This document shows positions 7,730 through 16,380 of a stretch of 64,000 nucleotides of DNA, piece after piece; positions within the stretch are counted from its first letter, which is position 1, and every line of letters begins with the position of its first letter. Source of the stretch: Proteiniborus sp. DW1 (GTDB taxonomy: Bacteria; Bacillota; Clostridia; Tissierellales; Proteiniboraceae); assembly GCF_900095305.1 (NCBI RefSeq), contig NZ_FMDO01000058.1, forward strand, positions 1 through 64,000, in the 5' to 3' direction. A program made the translations under genes and the position numbers. The notes beneath the pieces are model-generated. The model did not search any database. It was not told the DNA's origin and saw only the letters and a program-made list of their open reading frames with translations.

Positions 7730-9982
7730 TTAATACCTATCCTTCAACAATGGTGTAATCTCTCCAGAATAGTAAATACATAAAACATGAAGGGCTCTAG
7801 TACAAGCTGTATATAGCAGTAGTCTTTCCTCCTCACAATAGTAATTTTCATTTCCTGCATTATATATAATCGCTGCATCAAATTCTAGTCCTTTAGCTAG
7901 ATAGACTGGAATAACTAACGTATCACTTACATACTCATCATCGTCTTTCATTATGGCTTTAATGTGAATCTTATCTTTTAAGAAATTATATACCTTTTTT
8001 CCTTCCTTTATAGTCCTAGTTATTATTCCAATAGATTTATATCCTTTCGCCTTATATGTTTTAATATCTTCGAGAATCCTCTCATTTATAGCCTCTTCGC
8101 CAGGAAACCCTTGTAATATAGGCTTATCTCCGTTTCTTTCAACACAGCCGTCTGTAATTTCCTTATTAAGAAGCTTTCTTGAAAAGTTTGTGATCTCCAT
8201 TGTTGATCTATAGCTTTTGGTTAAGTTTATTATACATGTATTATTTTGGGGAAATATACTGCAAATATTGCAATAATCTCCTAGGTTCATAAATGGATTA
8301 ATTGATTGGTTTAGATCTCCTAATATTGTCATATTAGCATGGTTAAAAAGCTGGTAAAATATTTCATACTGTAGTGGTGTATAATCCTGTGCTTCATCAA
8401 TAATGACATATTTGATATCTGATGTTTTGGGGATACCTTCTAAAGCTCCTTTCAGGTATAAAAGAGCTGGTTGGTCTTCATAATTAAGTCTTCGGTTTCT
8501 AAGATTTTCTAAGGTATAGCTTCTAATCTCAGTAATATCTTTCTCGCAGAATTTAGTATTTGGACTTCTATGGAGGAACTGAGGACTTTCAAAAAGATTC
8601 TTATATATATCAACTATATCAAACTTAGTCATCTTATTGATTTCATGATATATGCCCTTCATTTCCTCATTTACAATAGCTAAGCTTTTCTGAAACACCT
8701 CTACTTTATCTAAATATTCACCTGAGTTCCAAAGCTCTTCAGTTACTTCCTCTATACGTTGGTTTCTATAAGGCTCTATGAGAAATAAAATTCTTTCTTT
8801 TACCTTTTGAAGTTTCTTTTTTACAGAAAGCTGTATATAATCATAATCTTTGAAAAACAGTTCTCTTAACTCCTCAGCAGAAACTATTAATCTGTCTCTA
8901 AAAACAATATCTTTAAAGTCTCTATCCATATTCTCAACATGAGCTACATATTGCTTTAGTACATCAATAAACTCTAAGGAAGATTTGTATTTTATATTAC
9001 TGATCCTTTTCTGATAATTAGGGCCTTTTCTTGAACTCAAAATATACTCCATCATTTCACAATAGTCTTCTTTCATGAGTTCATTTCCTAAAACCTTATG
9101 CATATATTCTTTAAAAGTTGTCTGATACATGTTATCTTCTCCAAGTTGTGGTAATACATTAGAAATATAATCATTAAATATTTCATTGGGAGAGAATACA
9201 ACTATGTTTTGTGGAGTTATTTTATCTCTGTACTTATATAAAAGATAGGCAATTCTATGGAGAGCCACAGAAGTTTTCCCGCTTCCAGCTGGCCCTTGAA
9301 CAATTAGATTTTTGTACTCCTCATTTCGAATTGCTCTATTCTGCTCCCGTTGAATAGTAGTTACTATTGCTTTCATCTTGCTGTCAGTACTTTTACTCAA
9401 TATATCTTGAAGTATTTCATCATCAATTTTTAGGTTGCTGTCAAACATATACTCAATTCTACCATTATTAATCTTGTACTGTCTTTTTAGTGTAAGCTTC
9501 CCCTCTATAATTCCTTCAGGACATTGATAATTTGCTTTTCCTATTTCATAATCATAAAACATACTTGAAATCGGTGCTCTCCAATCGTATATAAGAAAAT
9601 TATAGTCAGCATTAATAAGATTTGATAACCCAATATAGTACTTCTCAGACTTCTCTTCTCCATCTTCTAGAAAGTCTATTCTTCCAAAATAGGGCGATGA
9701 AAGTATTCTCTCGTATTTTTCCTGGAGTCTTCTAGTCAACTCATGGCTTCTCTTCTGCATTTTCATAATGCTAACGAAACCCATAAAGTCAGCAATCTGC
9801 TCTAGCCCGTTAACTATAGAAACGGACCCTACATCCTCCCATAGCTCCTTTTGTATATCAATTGCATCCCTTCTGATTTTTTCTTTAGTATCCCGATTTT
9901 CATCATATTGTTTTCGAGCTTCTTCAAGTACATTTTTTAGCCATTCATTTTCAAGCTTCCACTCAATTTCATTATTTTTCAT
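7730..9982 (-). CDS. helD: HelD-type UvrD-like helicase / RNA polymerase recycling factor
   Basis: A 750-residue superfamily 1 helicase-like ATPase, close in length to Bacillus HelD (774). Residues 1-100 form a charged coiled coil that in HelD enters the RNA polymerase secondary channel. WRAPISSMFYDYE (134-146) is a family hallmark. Walker A GPAGSGKTS is at 230-238, Walker B IIDEAQDYTPLQ near 525-535, followed by helicase motifs DLNQSI, KSYRST and ITRTIKEG. HelD removes stalled RNA polymerase from DNA using ATP. The start is certain: SD AGGAGGAG is 6 bases before the ATG. Transcribed alone. Confidence 0.85.
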   Translation of the reverse strand: MKNNEIEWKLENEWLKNVLEEARKQYDENRDTKEKIRRDAIDIQKELWEDVGSVSIVNGLEQIADFMGFVSIMKMQKRSHELTRRLQEKYERILSSPYFGRIDFLEDGEEKSEKYYIGLSNLINADYNFLIYDWRAPISSMFYDYEIGKANYQCPEGIIEGKLTLKRQYKINNGRIEYMFDSNLKIDDEILQDILSKSTDSKMKAIVTTIQREQNRAIRNEEYKNLIVQGPAGSGKTSVALHRIAYLLYKYRDKITPQNIVVFSPNEIFNDYISNVLPQLGEDNMYQTTFKEYMHKVLGNELMKEDYCEMMEYILSSRKGPNYQKRISNIKYKSSLEFIDVLKQYVAHVENMDRDFKDIVFRDRLIVSAEELRELFFKDYDYIQLSVKKKLQKVKERILFLIEPYRNQRIEEVTEELWNSGEYLDKVEVFQKSLAIVNEEMKGIYHEINKMTKFDIVDIYKNLFESPQFLHRSPNTKFCEKDITEIRSYTLENLRNRRLNYEDQPALLYLKGALEGIPKTSDIKYVIIDEAQDYTPLQYEIFYQLFNHANMTILGDLNQSINPFMNLGDYCNICSIFPQNNTCIINLTKSYRSTMEITNFSRKLLNKEITDGCVERNGDKPILQGFPGEEAINERILEDIKTYKAKGYKSIGIITRTIKEGKKVYNFLKDKIHIKAIMKDDDEYVSDTLVIPVYLAKGLEFDAAIIYNAGNENYYCEEERLLLYTACTRALHVLCIYYSGEITPLLKDRY

Positions 9983-10029
9983 GTATTCTCCTCCTGATAA
10001 ATATTTTTAAAAAATATTTTTAAAACCTA

Positions 10030-10058
10030 TTGACATTGTTTGTTTTAAAGTATATAAT
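10030..10058 (+). promoter_or_regulatory. Consensus sigma-A promoter with no assigned gene
   Basis: TTGACA (10030-10035), a 17-base spacer and TATAAT (10053-10058), on the plus strand just upstream of helD and pointing away from it. No plus-strand ORF follows before the hairpin at 10,165-10,192, so it could drive a ~120-nt RNA. Confidence 0.6.
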
Positions 10059-10153
10059 ATAATTGGGTAGATATATTGTGTTATTATATTTAGCGATATC
10101 ATATCTATTTTATCACTCTTGTTTTCTTATGTCAATAAAAATTATAATTAGTT

Positions 10154-10192
10154 GAAAAAATAGCAGGGCTTACATCAAAAGATGTAAGCCCT
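10154..10192 (-). terminator. Terminator of the ThrE-type exporter operon
   Basis: Perfect 12-bp stem AGGGCTTACATC (10165-10176) / GATGTAAGCCCT (10181-10192), loop AAAA. On the minus strand it is followed by GCTATTTTTTC. On the plus strand the T run is weak. Confidence 0.85.
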
Positions 10193-10272
10193 TAGTATTT
10201 ATCATCATTTAACCATAGTCTAAATGCATTTACTTATTAGACATCAAATTAAAGTTTAACACTTAAATATAA

Positions 10273-10719
10273 TCACTGTTTTTTCAATTTCTGCTGTATT
10301 ACCATAAACACTCTAAACAAAGAAGAACCAGCCATAATACCAGCCGCTATTGATGCTGAAAGACCTACCGTCTGTGCGCCACTACTTGCAAACTTGTCAA
10401 GTGCGCCATTAACAGCATAGCTCATTGTATAATATAGTGAGCGTCCAGGAATCAAAGGAATCACGGAAGAAGTTAAGAATGTAGTAGTTGGCGTTTTCTC
10501 TATACGAGCCAGTACTTCAGAATATATTGTAACTATCATAGAGGATATAAAATATCGTGACATCTCACTTTTAAGCCAAAATATAAGCAATAGATAAATT
10601 ATCCATGAAAACATACCGCCTATAGCAGCATACCACAATTTCCTTCCTCTTATATTAAAAAGCATTGAAAATCCTAAGGAACCTAAAAAAGCCATTATAA
10701 TTTGAATGGTATAAATCAT
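10273..10719 (-). CDS. ThrE-family exporter, small (YjjB-like, DUF3815) subunit
   Basis: A 148-residue, four- to five-helix membrane protein of the YjjB/DUF3815 type, the C-terminal half of ThrE-like threonine/serine exporters. The motif PLIPGRSLYYT near 92-102 is typical. It partners with the larger YjjP-like subunit encoded immediately upstream; the two genes overlap by an ATGA stop/start, implying coupled translation. The split form is also known from Escherichia coli YjjPB, which exports succinate, so the substrate here is open. SD GGAGGT. Confidence 0.85.
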   Translation of the reverse strand: MIYTIQIIMAFLGSLGFSMLFNIRGRKLWYAAIGGMFSWIIYLLLIFWLKSEMSRYFISSMIVTIYSEVLARIEKTPTTTFLTSSVIPLIPGRSLYYTMSYAVNGALDKFASSGAQTVGLSASIAAGIMAGSSLFRVFMVIQQKLKKQ

Positions 10720-11477
10720 CTAAGTATACCTCCAAAAAAAATTGATGCAACGCCAAATCCTACAGCAATTGACAAGGCCATGACAATCGCCTCACAAAGT
10801 CTAAACAGCCCTGATATAGTATCCCCTCTAATTATATCTCTAATAGAGTTAGTTAAAGCAATACCTGGAATCATTAGCATAATATTTCCTATAATAATCT
10901 TATCTATGCTTTCCCCGATTCCTGCACTAACAGATAATATTGCAAATAATCCAACTACAAATGAAGAAATTATGTTAACAAACAGTATGTTAGTATCTAT
11001 CTTTTGAGTTAAAACGATTGTTAATTTCAGTAGTATACCTATCACAGAAGAAACTAAAGCATCTCTAAAGCTTCCTCCGAAAAAAACAGTGAAAACCCCT
11101 GCATTTAATGCATAGACAATATATTCAACAAAAAGACCATAGGTTTTTCCTTTATTTATTTCAGCTAACTCATTAGCAATATAATTTGCTTCAGGTGTGT
11201 AGCTACATATATAACGTGAAAGGCTGTTAAGCTTGTCCACTTTATCTAAATTAGTAGAGTACTTATGGATTCTTCTAGTTTGGGTAAAAGTACAACCATC
11301 TTCTCTTTGTAAGGTTACAACAATACTTGATGTAATTGTGAATACATCGACTCTTTTTGCATTATAAGATTTACAAATACGCTTGATAGAATCCTCTACC
11401 CTATTGATTTCAGCGCCACTAACTAACATTTGCTCTCCGATATCCAATACACAACATAACAATTCCTCAGTTAACAT
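10716..11477 (-). CDS. ThrE-family exporter, large (YjjP-like, DUF1212) subunit
   Basis: A ~253-residue DUF1212 protein: an N-terminal cytoplasmic domain with GAEINRVEDSI and the R.HKYSTNL segment, then five hydrophobic helices (about 115-250) including the MLMIPGIALTNSIRD signature. It forms an exporter with the DUF3815 protein. I prefer the ATG at 11477, which has GGGGGAG 10 bases upstream; in-frame ATG 11495 and TTG 11507 lie farther out without an SD. Confidence 0.85.
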   Translation of the reverse strand: MLTEELLCCVLDIGEQMLVSGAEINRVEDSIKRICKSYNAKRVDVFTITSSIVVTLQREDGCTFTQTRRIHKYSTNLDKVDKLNSLSRYICSYTPEANYIANELAEINKGKTYGLFVEYIVYALNAGVFTVFFGGSFRDALVSSVIGILLKLTIVLTQKIDTNILFVNIISSFVVGLFAILSVSAGIGESIDKIIIGNIMLMIPGIALTNSIRDIIRGDTISGLFRLCEAIVMALSIAVGFGVASIFFGGILR

Positions 11478-11574
11478 TATAGATATCTCCCCCATATTAT
11501 GATTCAATAAGCATGAACTAAATAATATTATAACTAATATGTACTAACATATCTATATAAAAAGTAAATGAAGA

Positions 11575-11640
11575 TTAAGCACCAGTTATTGTGTTATTAA
11601 CCTGCTTAGCAATTGTTATAGCTTCAATTGCTTCTATCAC
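11575..11640 (-). pseudogene. 5' relic of a second Nei-like glycosylase gene
   Basis: GTG at 11640 with SD AGGAGGG opens a 21-codon frame IEAIEAITIAKQVNNTITGA that aligns with the first 20 residues of the intact glycosylase at 12,312-13,142 (LEIPEALTIASQINNTIKGR), then stops. The ~75 bases upstream (11,641-11,715) also match the intact gene's upstream region, including TATTTTAAATAGCGATAT. This is a truncated duplicate, not a functional peptide gene. Confidence 0.7.
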
Positions 11641-11808
11641 AAATCCCTCCTAAAACCCTATTTTATATCATATTAATTTTATCATGTTATTTTAAATAGC
11701 GATATATTAAATTTCTTTTATCATTCAACTCAAATCTGTATCTCTTGGCTTATTGTTGATGTAGAAAAATATTTTGCAGTGCATATAATGCTACAAAGGA
11801 GTGATAAT

Positions 11809-12147
11809 ATGCCAATACTAATGCCAGCCTTATGTAGTTTTGTATATATTGTTGAGTATGGCGACACATTGTATTCAATAGCAAGGAAATTCAATACAAC
11901 AGTCCCTATTATCCTTCACTTTAATCCAAATATAAATCCTAATATTATTTACCCAGGCCAAGCTATATTCATTGCTGAGTCTCCTCCAGAAGCTATTATT
12001 TACACTGTCAAACAAGGGGATACATTGTACTCAATAGCTAGAAGGTACGGAACCTCTGTGGAAAATCTAATTAAATTCAACTATCTTGCTACACCTGAGC
12101 TAATATATGTAGGTCAACAATTAGTTGTAACTGCATCACTTCGCTAG
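11809..12147 (+). CDS. Double LysM-domain protein
   Basis: A 112-residue protein made almost only of two LysM repeats (about 12-56 and 63-107), each with GDTLYSIAR followed by an N.P..IYPGQ or ELIYVGQ end. LysM binds N-acetylglucosamine polymers such as peptidoglycan. There is no signal peptide or catalytic domain; similar stand-alone LysM proteins in Firmicutes are often spore-coat or wall associated, which is inference here. The start at 11809 is set by AAAGGAG 7 bases upstream. The stop codon lies inside a terminator hairpin. Confidence 0.8.
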   Translation: MPILMPALCSFVYIVEYGDTLYSIARKFNTTVPIILHFNPNINPNIIYPGQAIFIAESPPEAIIYTVKQGDTLYSIARRYGTSVENLIKFNYLATPELIYVGQQLVVTASLR

Positions 12148-12197
12148 TCATAAATAACCCCTAGGAATAGTTATTCTTAGGGGTTATTTATGACTAG
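12144..12197. terminator. 20-bp perfect hairpin overlapping a stop codon
   Basis: Arms 12144-12163 and 12178-12197 are perfect complements, with a 14-base loop. The arm contains the LysM gene's TAG. It probably protects or terminates transcripts from both sides, although neither side has a long T run. Confidence 0.6.
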
Positions 12198-12311
12198 CCT
12201 CGCACCAACATTTCTTTTAGCCATACTGGCAATTATTATACTAACCATCAGTCGGATAAGTACTTTCTTATTCTTCTAAAATCATTTACTTCTTTTATCT
12301 AGTTATTTATT

Positions 12312-13142
12312 TTACTTTGGTTGACATTTCTCACAATAATATATACTTCCACCATAATAATTCTCTTTTTTTACAATAGTTCCACATCTTATGCATGGGG
12401 AATTTACGCTGTTTTTGCTCATCATAGTCTTATAGCCACCATTATTCCCAAAGAAGTCCTTTTCTGTGTCTCTGCCATTAAACTCCACCATCTCTAATAA
12501 CACAGATTTAATAGCTCTATATAATTCATAAACTTGCTTATCCTTTAATGTGCTTACTTTGGATCTTGGATTAATATATGCGTTCCATAATATATCCTGC
12601 AATACACCATTGCCTAGCCCTGGTATTCTCTGTTCAGTCGCAAGGAATGCCTTTACGCTTAACTTTTTCACGTCTTCTGGAGATACTAACTTGTTGAAAT
12701 ACGCTTCATTAAATTCATCTGATAGTGGAGATGGCTTTTCCCGTGCAACTTTGTAATATATATTATCGAATTCAGCATCATCTCTGAAACACCATATACC
12801 TCCATACATTTGAATTGTGGCACTTACCTTAGAATTATCATCTAATTCTAGTAAGAGCTGATGCTTTATAGGAGCCTTCTGCCCCTGTCTGTGGTATCTT
12901 AAATTTGTTCCATCACCTATTAGTAGCACTGCCGAATCTAACTGGATACGAACTAGCCCACCATATGCTGTTGCATTTAAAATTGTACTCCCATTAAGAA
13001 GCTCATTATATCCTTGAGGATCACCATGATACCAGGCAAATTTATGTGGACTATAATTTACAATGCTATTAACTATTTTCCTTCCTTTTATTGTGTTATT
13101 AATCTGGCTAGCAATTGTCAAAGCCTCAGGTATTTCTAACAA
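12312..13142 (-). CDS. Fpg/Nei-family DNA glycosylase-like protein
   Basis: A 276-residue Fpg/Nei protein of the subtype often annotated endonuclease VIII in Clostridia. It has the N-terminal MLEIPEA segment, the H2TH region (EQRIPGLGNGVLQDILW, ~170-187), and a C-terminal CxxC-x16-CxxC zinc finger (CIRCG ... CEKCQ). Classical Fpg/Nei enzymes start MPE, using Pro2 as the Schiff-base nucleophile and Glu3 in lyase chemistry; here Pro2 is Leu while Glu3 and PE at 5-6 are kept. Base-excision activity is therefore uncertain. GGGGGG-type SD precedes the ATG. A 5' fragment of a paralog lies 1.5 kb away. Confidence 0.8.
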   Translation of the reverse strand: MLEIPEALTIASQINNTIKGRKIVNSIVNYSPHKFAWYHGDPQGYNELLNGSTILNATAYGGLVRIQLDSAVLLIGDGTNLRYHRQGQKAPIKHQLLLELDDNSKVSATIQMYGGIWCFRDDAEFDNIYYKVAREKPSPLSDEFNEAYFNKLVSPEDVKKLSVKAFLATEQRIPGLGNGVLQDILWNAYINPRSKVSTLKDKQVYELYRAIKSVLLEMVEFNGRDTEKDFFGNNGGYKTMMSKNSVNSPCIRCGTIVKKENYYGGSIYYCEKCQPK

Positions 13143-13439
13143 GACTATCCCCCCAAAATACTATTTTATAGTCATTTTACCATATTATTTTAAATAGCGA
13201 TATCTAAATTTTATCAACAAATAATAGTAGAGAGCTAACTTATTGTCTTCCTTAGTAAAAAAACTTTGACAAAGAGCCCTTTAAAACTCTATTTTAGATA
13301 TATTCGACTAAACTTCCTTTCAGGACTACAGTATAAAGGGTGGCCTATAATGGTCCTCCAAACAATGATTGTTGTATAACTGACCCAATTAGCCTTATAT
13401 TTATGTTTTCTCGCTTTGGAAGTATAGGAGTCTGATCAG
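13143..13439. other. Intergenic, repeats of the Nei upstream region
   Basis: The part next to the glycosylase start is duplicated at 11,641-11,715. The remainder is AT-rich without an ORF I trust; it leads into the ABC-2 permease relic. Confidence 0.4.
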
Positions 13440-13695
13440 TGGAAAGAATACTACTTGTTTATGCAATGGCGGTTACAAGCTTTGGTCTTGCAGAAACTTT
13501 TTTCAGAGGCTTCGATTACTTTCCTTTTTTATGCCAATGTTAGTTATAAGCTATTACCCAACTTCTGCTGTCTGCGGATGGGGTGAAAGCTATCTTAAGG
13601 GCCTACTTGCTCTTCCTGCAGGAGCTACGTTTTTTATCTTTTCTAATTTTGTATGGAGTTTTGGAATAAAACACTATAAGAGTACAGGAAGCTAG
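13440..13695 (+). pseudogene. 3' relic of an ABC-2 type permease
   Basis: Two frames together read as the end of an ABC-2 (DUF990-type) permease: AVTSFGLAETFFRGFDYFP, then after a shift near 13,530 MPMLVISYYPTSAVCGWGE, LALPAGATFFIFSNFVW and the typical ending FGIKHYKSTGS with TAG at 13693-13695. The first ~180 residues are absent. A terminator follows. With the ABC relics at 1,783-3,580 it shows that several export systems have decayed here. Confidence 0.65.
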
Positions 13696-13742
13696 TAAAT
13701 GACTTATATGTCAAGTAAATATTTTCAATAAGGTTCTATAAT

Positions 13743-13793
13743 AAAGGGTTGTAGCAAAGTCTCTTATACCTTTTACTACAACCCTTTGTTTTT
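13743..13793 (+). terminator. Terminator behind the ABC-2 relic
   Basis: Arms AAAGGGTTGTAG (13743-13754) and CTACAACCCTTT (13776-13787), then GTTTTT. It can also act for the AraC gene on the other strand. Confidence 0.75.
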
Positions 13794-13821
13794 CACATCT
13801 CTTACTCTGTTTCCCGTCTCT

Positions 13822-14691
13822 TTATTTCTTTGTAATTGCTACCCAAATCTCTTGACGGTTTTCCTGCAAATAACATTCAATAACTGGCAGGTCAGCTAAA
13901 TTATAACCTGAGTTAGGAAGCCACTCAGTATAAAATTGTTTATAAACTTTCTGTATTGCTCCAGGTAATTCTCCATTTGCTTCAAAAATCGCCCATGTAG
14001 CAGCAGGATAGTCAAATTCTTTCATTCCATCAAGCACTGGGACATGTGTGCAATCTTCTGCATTAACATAGTTTGTAATGCCTATTATATATTCCATTTC
14101 CTCTGATTCACCCCATTGCCCTCCTTGGGCAATTCCTAGAAAACCTGAAGGTCTATAGTCTGGGAAATTCTCAATAAACAAATTCATAGTTCCGTCCTTC
14201 CATGCGTTTTCCCAAATACCGGGAACTGTCTCAAAGGCAGATGCCGTTTTTACTTTGTGTGATACTCCCATTACTTTAAATGCAGGCCATTGTTCAATTT
14301 GATAGTTCATATGATTCTCTCCTTTTATCGTTATTTGAAAAGAGATCTTAGGACAGGACTTTAACTGAACTGTCTCGTTCCTTACACTTGAAGGCAGTAC
14401 TCCATGGAAATTTTTAAATGCTCGGGTAAATGAGTCTTGAGACTCGTAACCATACTTTAAAGAAATATCAATTATTCTTTCTGTACTATTCAATAAATCA
14501 AAGGCTGCCATAGTTAAACGTCTATTTCTTATATATTCTGACAACGACTTGTCTGCTATATATGAGAACATTCTTTGGAAGTTATAAATAGAACATCCAG
14601 CAATTCTTGAAATAGTCTCATAGGATATTTCACCTGCAAGGTTTTCCTCTATATAGTTTATTGACTCGTTCAATCTTTTAATCCAATCCAT
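13822..14691 (-). CDS. AraC-family regulator with GyrI-like effector domain
   Basis: A ~289-residue regulator. Residues ~1-105 hold two helix-turn-helix motifs (ISRIAGCSIYNFQRMFSYI and the second ISLKYGYESQDSFTRAFK, ending in GVLPSSVR), the AraC/XylS DNA-binding domain. Residues ~130-285 are a GyrI-like/SOUL-type effector-binding domain that binds small hydrophobic ligands in relatives such as Rob and BmrR. I place the start at ATG 14691 (SD AGGAGAGAG); the ORF reaches 14736 but lacks an SD there. No target gene is adjacent except the ABC-2 relic. Confidence 0.85.
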   Translation of the reverse strand: MDWIKRLNESINYIEENLAGEISYETISRIAGCSIYNFQRMFSYIADKSLSEYIRNRRLTMAAFDLLNSTERIIDISLKYGYESQDSFTRAFKNFHGVLPSSVRNETVQLKSCPKISFQITIKGENHMNYQIEQWPAFKVMGVSHKVKTASAFETVPGIWENAWKDGTMNLFIENFPDYRPSGFLGIAQGGQWGESEEMEYIIGITNYVNAEDCTHVPVLDGMKEFDYPAATWAIFEANGELPGAIQKVYKQFYTEWLPNSGYNLADLPVIECYLQENRQEIWVAITKK

Positions 14692-14736
14692 TTTTCTCTC
14701 TCCTAGTTTAATCATACACTTTTCACAATAGCCCAA

Positions 14737-15180
14737 CTCGATATTCTATGCCGCATTATGTCGGGTCACTATTTTTTAACACTATTCCTAAATAATATAT
14801 TCTTAATACTAATCCTTCAATTATTCTATATATAACTATTCTAATAATATTTTCAAAATAAATCTATGTCTATTTTTATAAAGTGTTAGGTATAGTTTTA
14901 AATATTATTTAAACTAGTACTAGATAGGGGTGGGGTTATTTGGAATTAACAATTTTTGTGTATCTCAAAGTATTCATTATAGCTACTGTAGCTATTAAGT
15001 ATTGATTCTTTATGTTTAAAATGAAACATAAAGAAAACTGTTGCACAATTAAATAAAAAATTTCAATATACAATAACTCCTTATAATGACACTAAATAAA
15101 CTAGAAAATTCCTTATTCACCTTACAAATAGATTTGTTTTTAGAAGATGCTAAATAAAGAAATTCTTAAGCTATTCATTA
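14737..15180. other. AT-rich gap holding a gene relic
   Basis: Apart from the DUF454 relic at 14,955-15,053 I see no gene, RNA or strong hairpin here. Confidence 0.4.
14955..15053 (+). pseudogene. 3' relic of a DUF454 gene
   Basis: The plus strand reads FVYLKVFIIATVAIKY, stop, FFMFKMKHKEN. This aligns with the C-terminus of the intact DUF454 protein at 5,046-5,417 (FYIRVFIIAVVIMKYWYFIFRIKTK). The Trp codon of the parent is a TGA stop here. No upstream part of the gene remains. Confidence 0.6.
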
Positions 15181-16011
15181 TTATTTACCTTCATACTTTT
15201 CTTCAATAAATTGTATTAATTCTTCGTTGAATCTTTCTTGTTGATCGTAGAATAGAAAATGTCCACATGATTCAAGCGGTACAAGTTTAGAATTTTTAAT
15301 ACTGTGCTTTTGTGAAATGGCTAAAGAGAAAAGACATATTTGGTCATTGAGTCCATGAAGAATCAATGTTGGAACTTTAATTGTTTTCAAGTCATTAAAT
15401 AAACCTTCTTCGCCAAGCCATGTATTTGCAACAGATGCAGAAGACCAACTGGCAGCCTGCAAACCCAGTTGAAAAATCCAATCTGATAATGGTTGACTAA
15501 CATAGTTATGAAATACTTTACTACCAAACTCTTTCAAGGTTTCTGGCCTGTCCTTGTATATACCTTGGATAATATCTATCACATCTTGCCTTTGCAAACC
15601 ATATGGGAAATATGGTCTTTGGATCAGACTAGGTGCTGCAGCAGCAAATAAAGCCAGTTTTGATACTCCGTAGCCTTTATGTCTAGCCATGTATCTTACA
15701 CAAATTGCTCCTCCTGTTGAATGTCCTCCAAGAGTGAAATTTTTTAATTTAAGAGCGTCAACTACACAGCGAATGTCGTCGGCTAAACGGTTATAATCGT
15801 ATCCACTCCAAGGTTTATCAGACAGTCCGAATCCCCTAAGGTCTATGCCTATACATCTGTACCCTAACTTAGGAAATTGATTAAACTGATATTCAAACAG
15901 ATTATGGTTCCCCGGCCATCCATGAATTAGCAAAATTGTCTTGTTGCCTATTGGGTTAACATCTTCTACATAAATATTGACACCAGGTTCTACATTAATA
16001 TAGTACCCCAC
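15181..16011 (-). CDS. Alpha/beta hydrolase
   Basis: A 276-residue alpha/beta-hydrolase-fold enzyme, similar in motif order to epoxide hydrolases, haloperoxidase-like and esterase members. The oxyanion motif is LLIHGWPGN (~27-35), the nucleophile elbow is GHSTGG (~95-100), the acid is the Asp in LHGLNDQ (~220) and the base the His in CGHFLF (~250). The segment 125-210 is the lid. The substrate cannot be deduced. GTG start with SD GAGGAGGG. Transcribed alone. Confidence 0.85.
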   Translation of the reverse strand: MGYYINVEPGVNIYVEDVNPIGNKTILLIHGWPGNHNLFEYQFNQFPKLGYRCIGIDLRGFGLSDKPWSGYDYNRLADDIRCVVDALKLKNFTLGGHSTGGAICVRYMARHKGYGVSKLALFAAAAPSLIQRPYFPYGLQRQDVIDIIQGIYKDRPETLKEFGSKVFHNYVSQPLSDWIFQLGLQAASWSSASVANTWLGEEGLFNDLKTIKVPTLILHGLNDQICLFSLAISQKHSIKNSKLVPLESCGHFLFYDQQERFNEELIQFIEEKYEGK

Positions 16012-16283
16012 TTATATCCCTCCTCGGAAAATATCTGATAATATGATATTCAGCCGAAATTATATTCGTACCAGAATCCCTATAGATTTTATCAGCACCA
16101 CTTTCTCGTTATGAGAAAAGCTTCTATCAAAAGCCCTACCTCATCAAACTGTATACAAGACTCTTCTTCCCTCAGTGTTACAGATTATTCAATTAGTCCA
16201 GGTAGTAATCTTGCCCCTTGGTGATTTTGTATTTTATCATTCTGTGATAATCTCTAAGAAAGTAATTTCCTTTCTTCCTTTAT

Positions 16284-16337
16284 CGCATAAATATAAAAAA
16301 CAACAGAAGAATTTCTGTTGTTTTTTATATTTATGCG
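16284..16337. terminator. 25-bp perfect hairpin, terminator of radical SAM gene
   Basis: Arms 16284-16308 and 16313-16337 are perfect complements with a GAAT loop; the arms contain A/T runs, giving TTTTTT within the stem on either strand. It lies 45 bases beyond the radical SAM stop. The remainder of the 16,012-16,380 gap shows nothing else. Confidence 0.65.
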
Positions 16338-16380
16338 ACATATGCTTACTATATCTAGTATCTATATGTGTATTAGCTTA

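Noticed and set aside
11221-11260. AAGCTTGTCCACTTTATC in the ThrE-type gene, resembling the rlmH-type repeat flank
   Set aside because: Only ~12 bases match and they are conserved coding sequence; no core or ends.
13440-13695. The plus-strand stretch as a functional small membrane gene
   Set aside because: Frameshift near 13,530, no start with SD, and clear match to the end of a longer permease.
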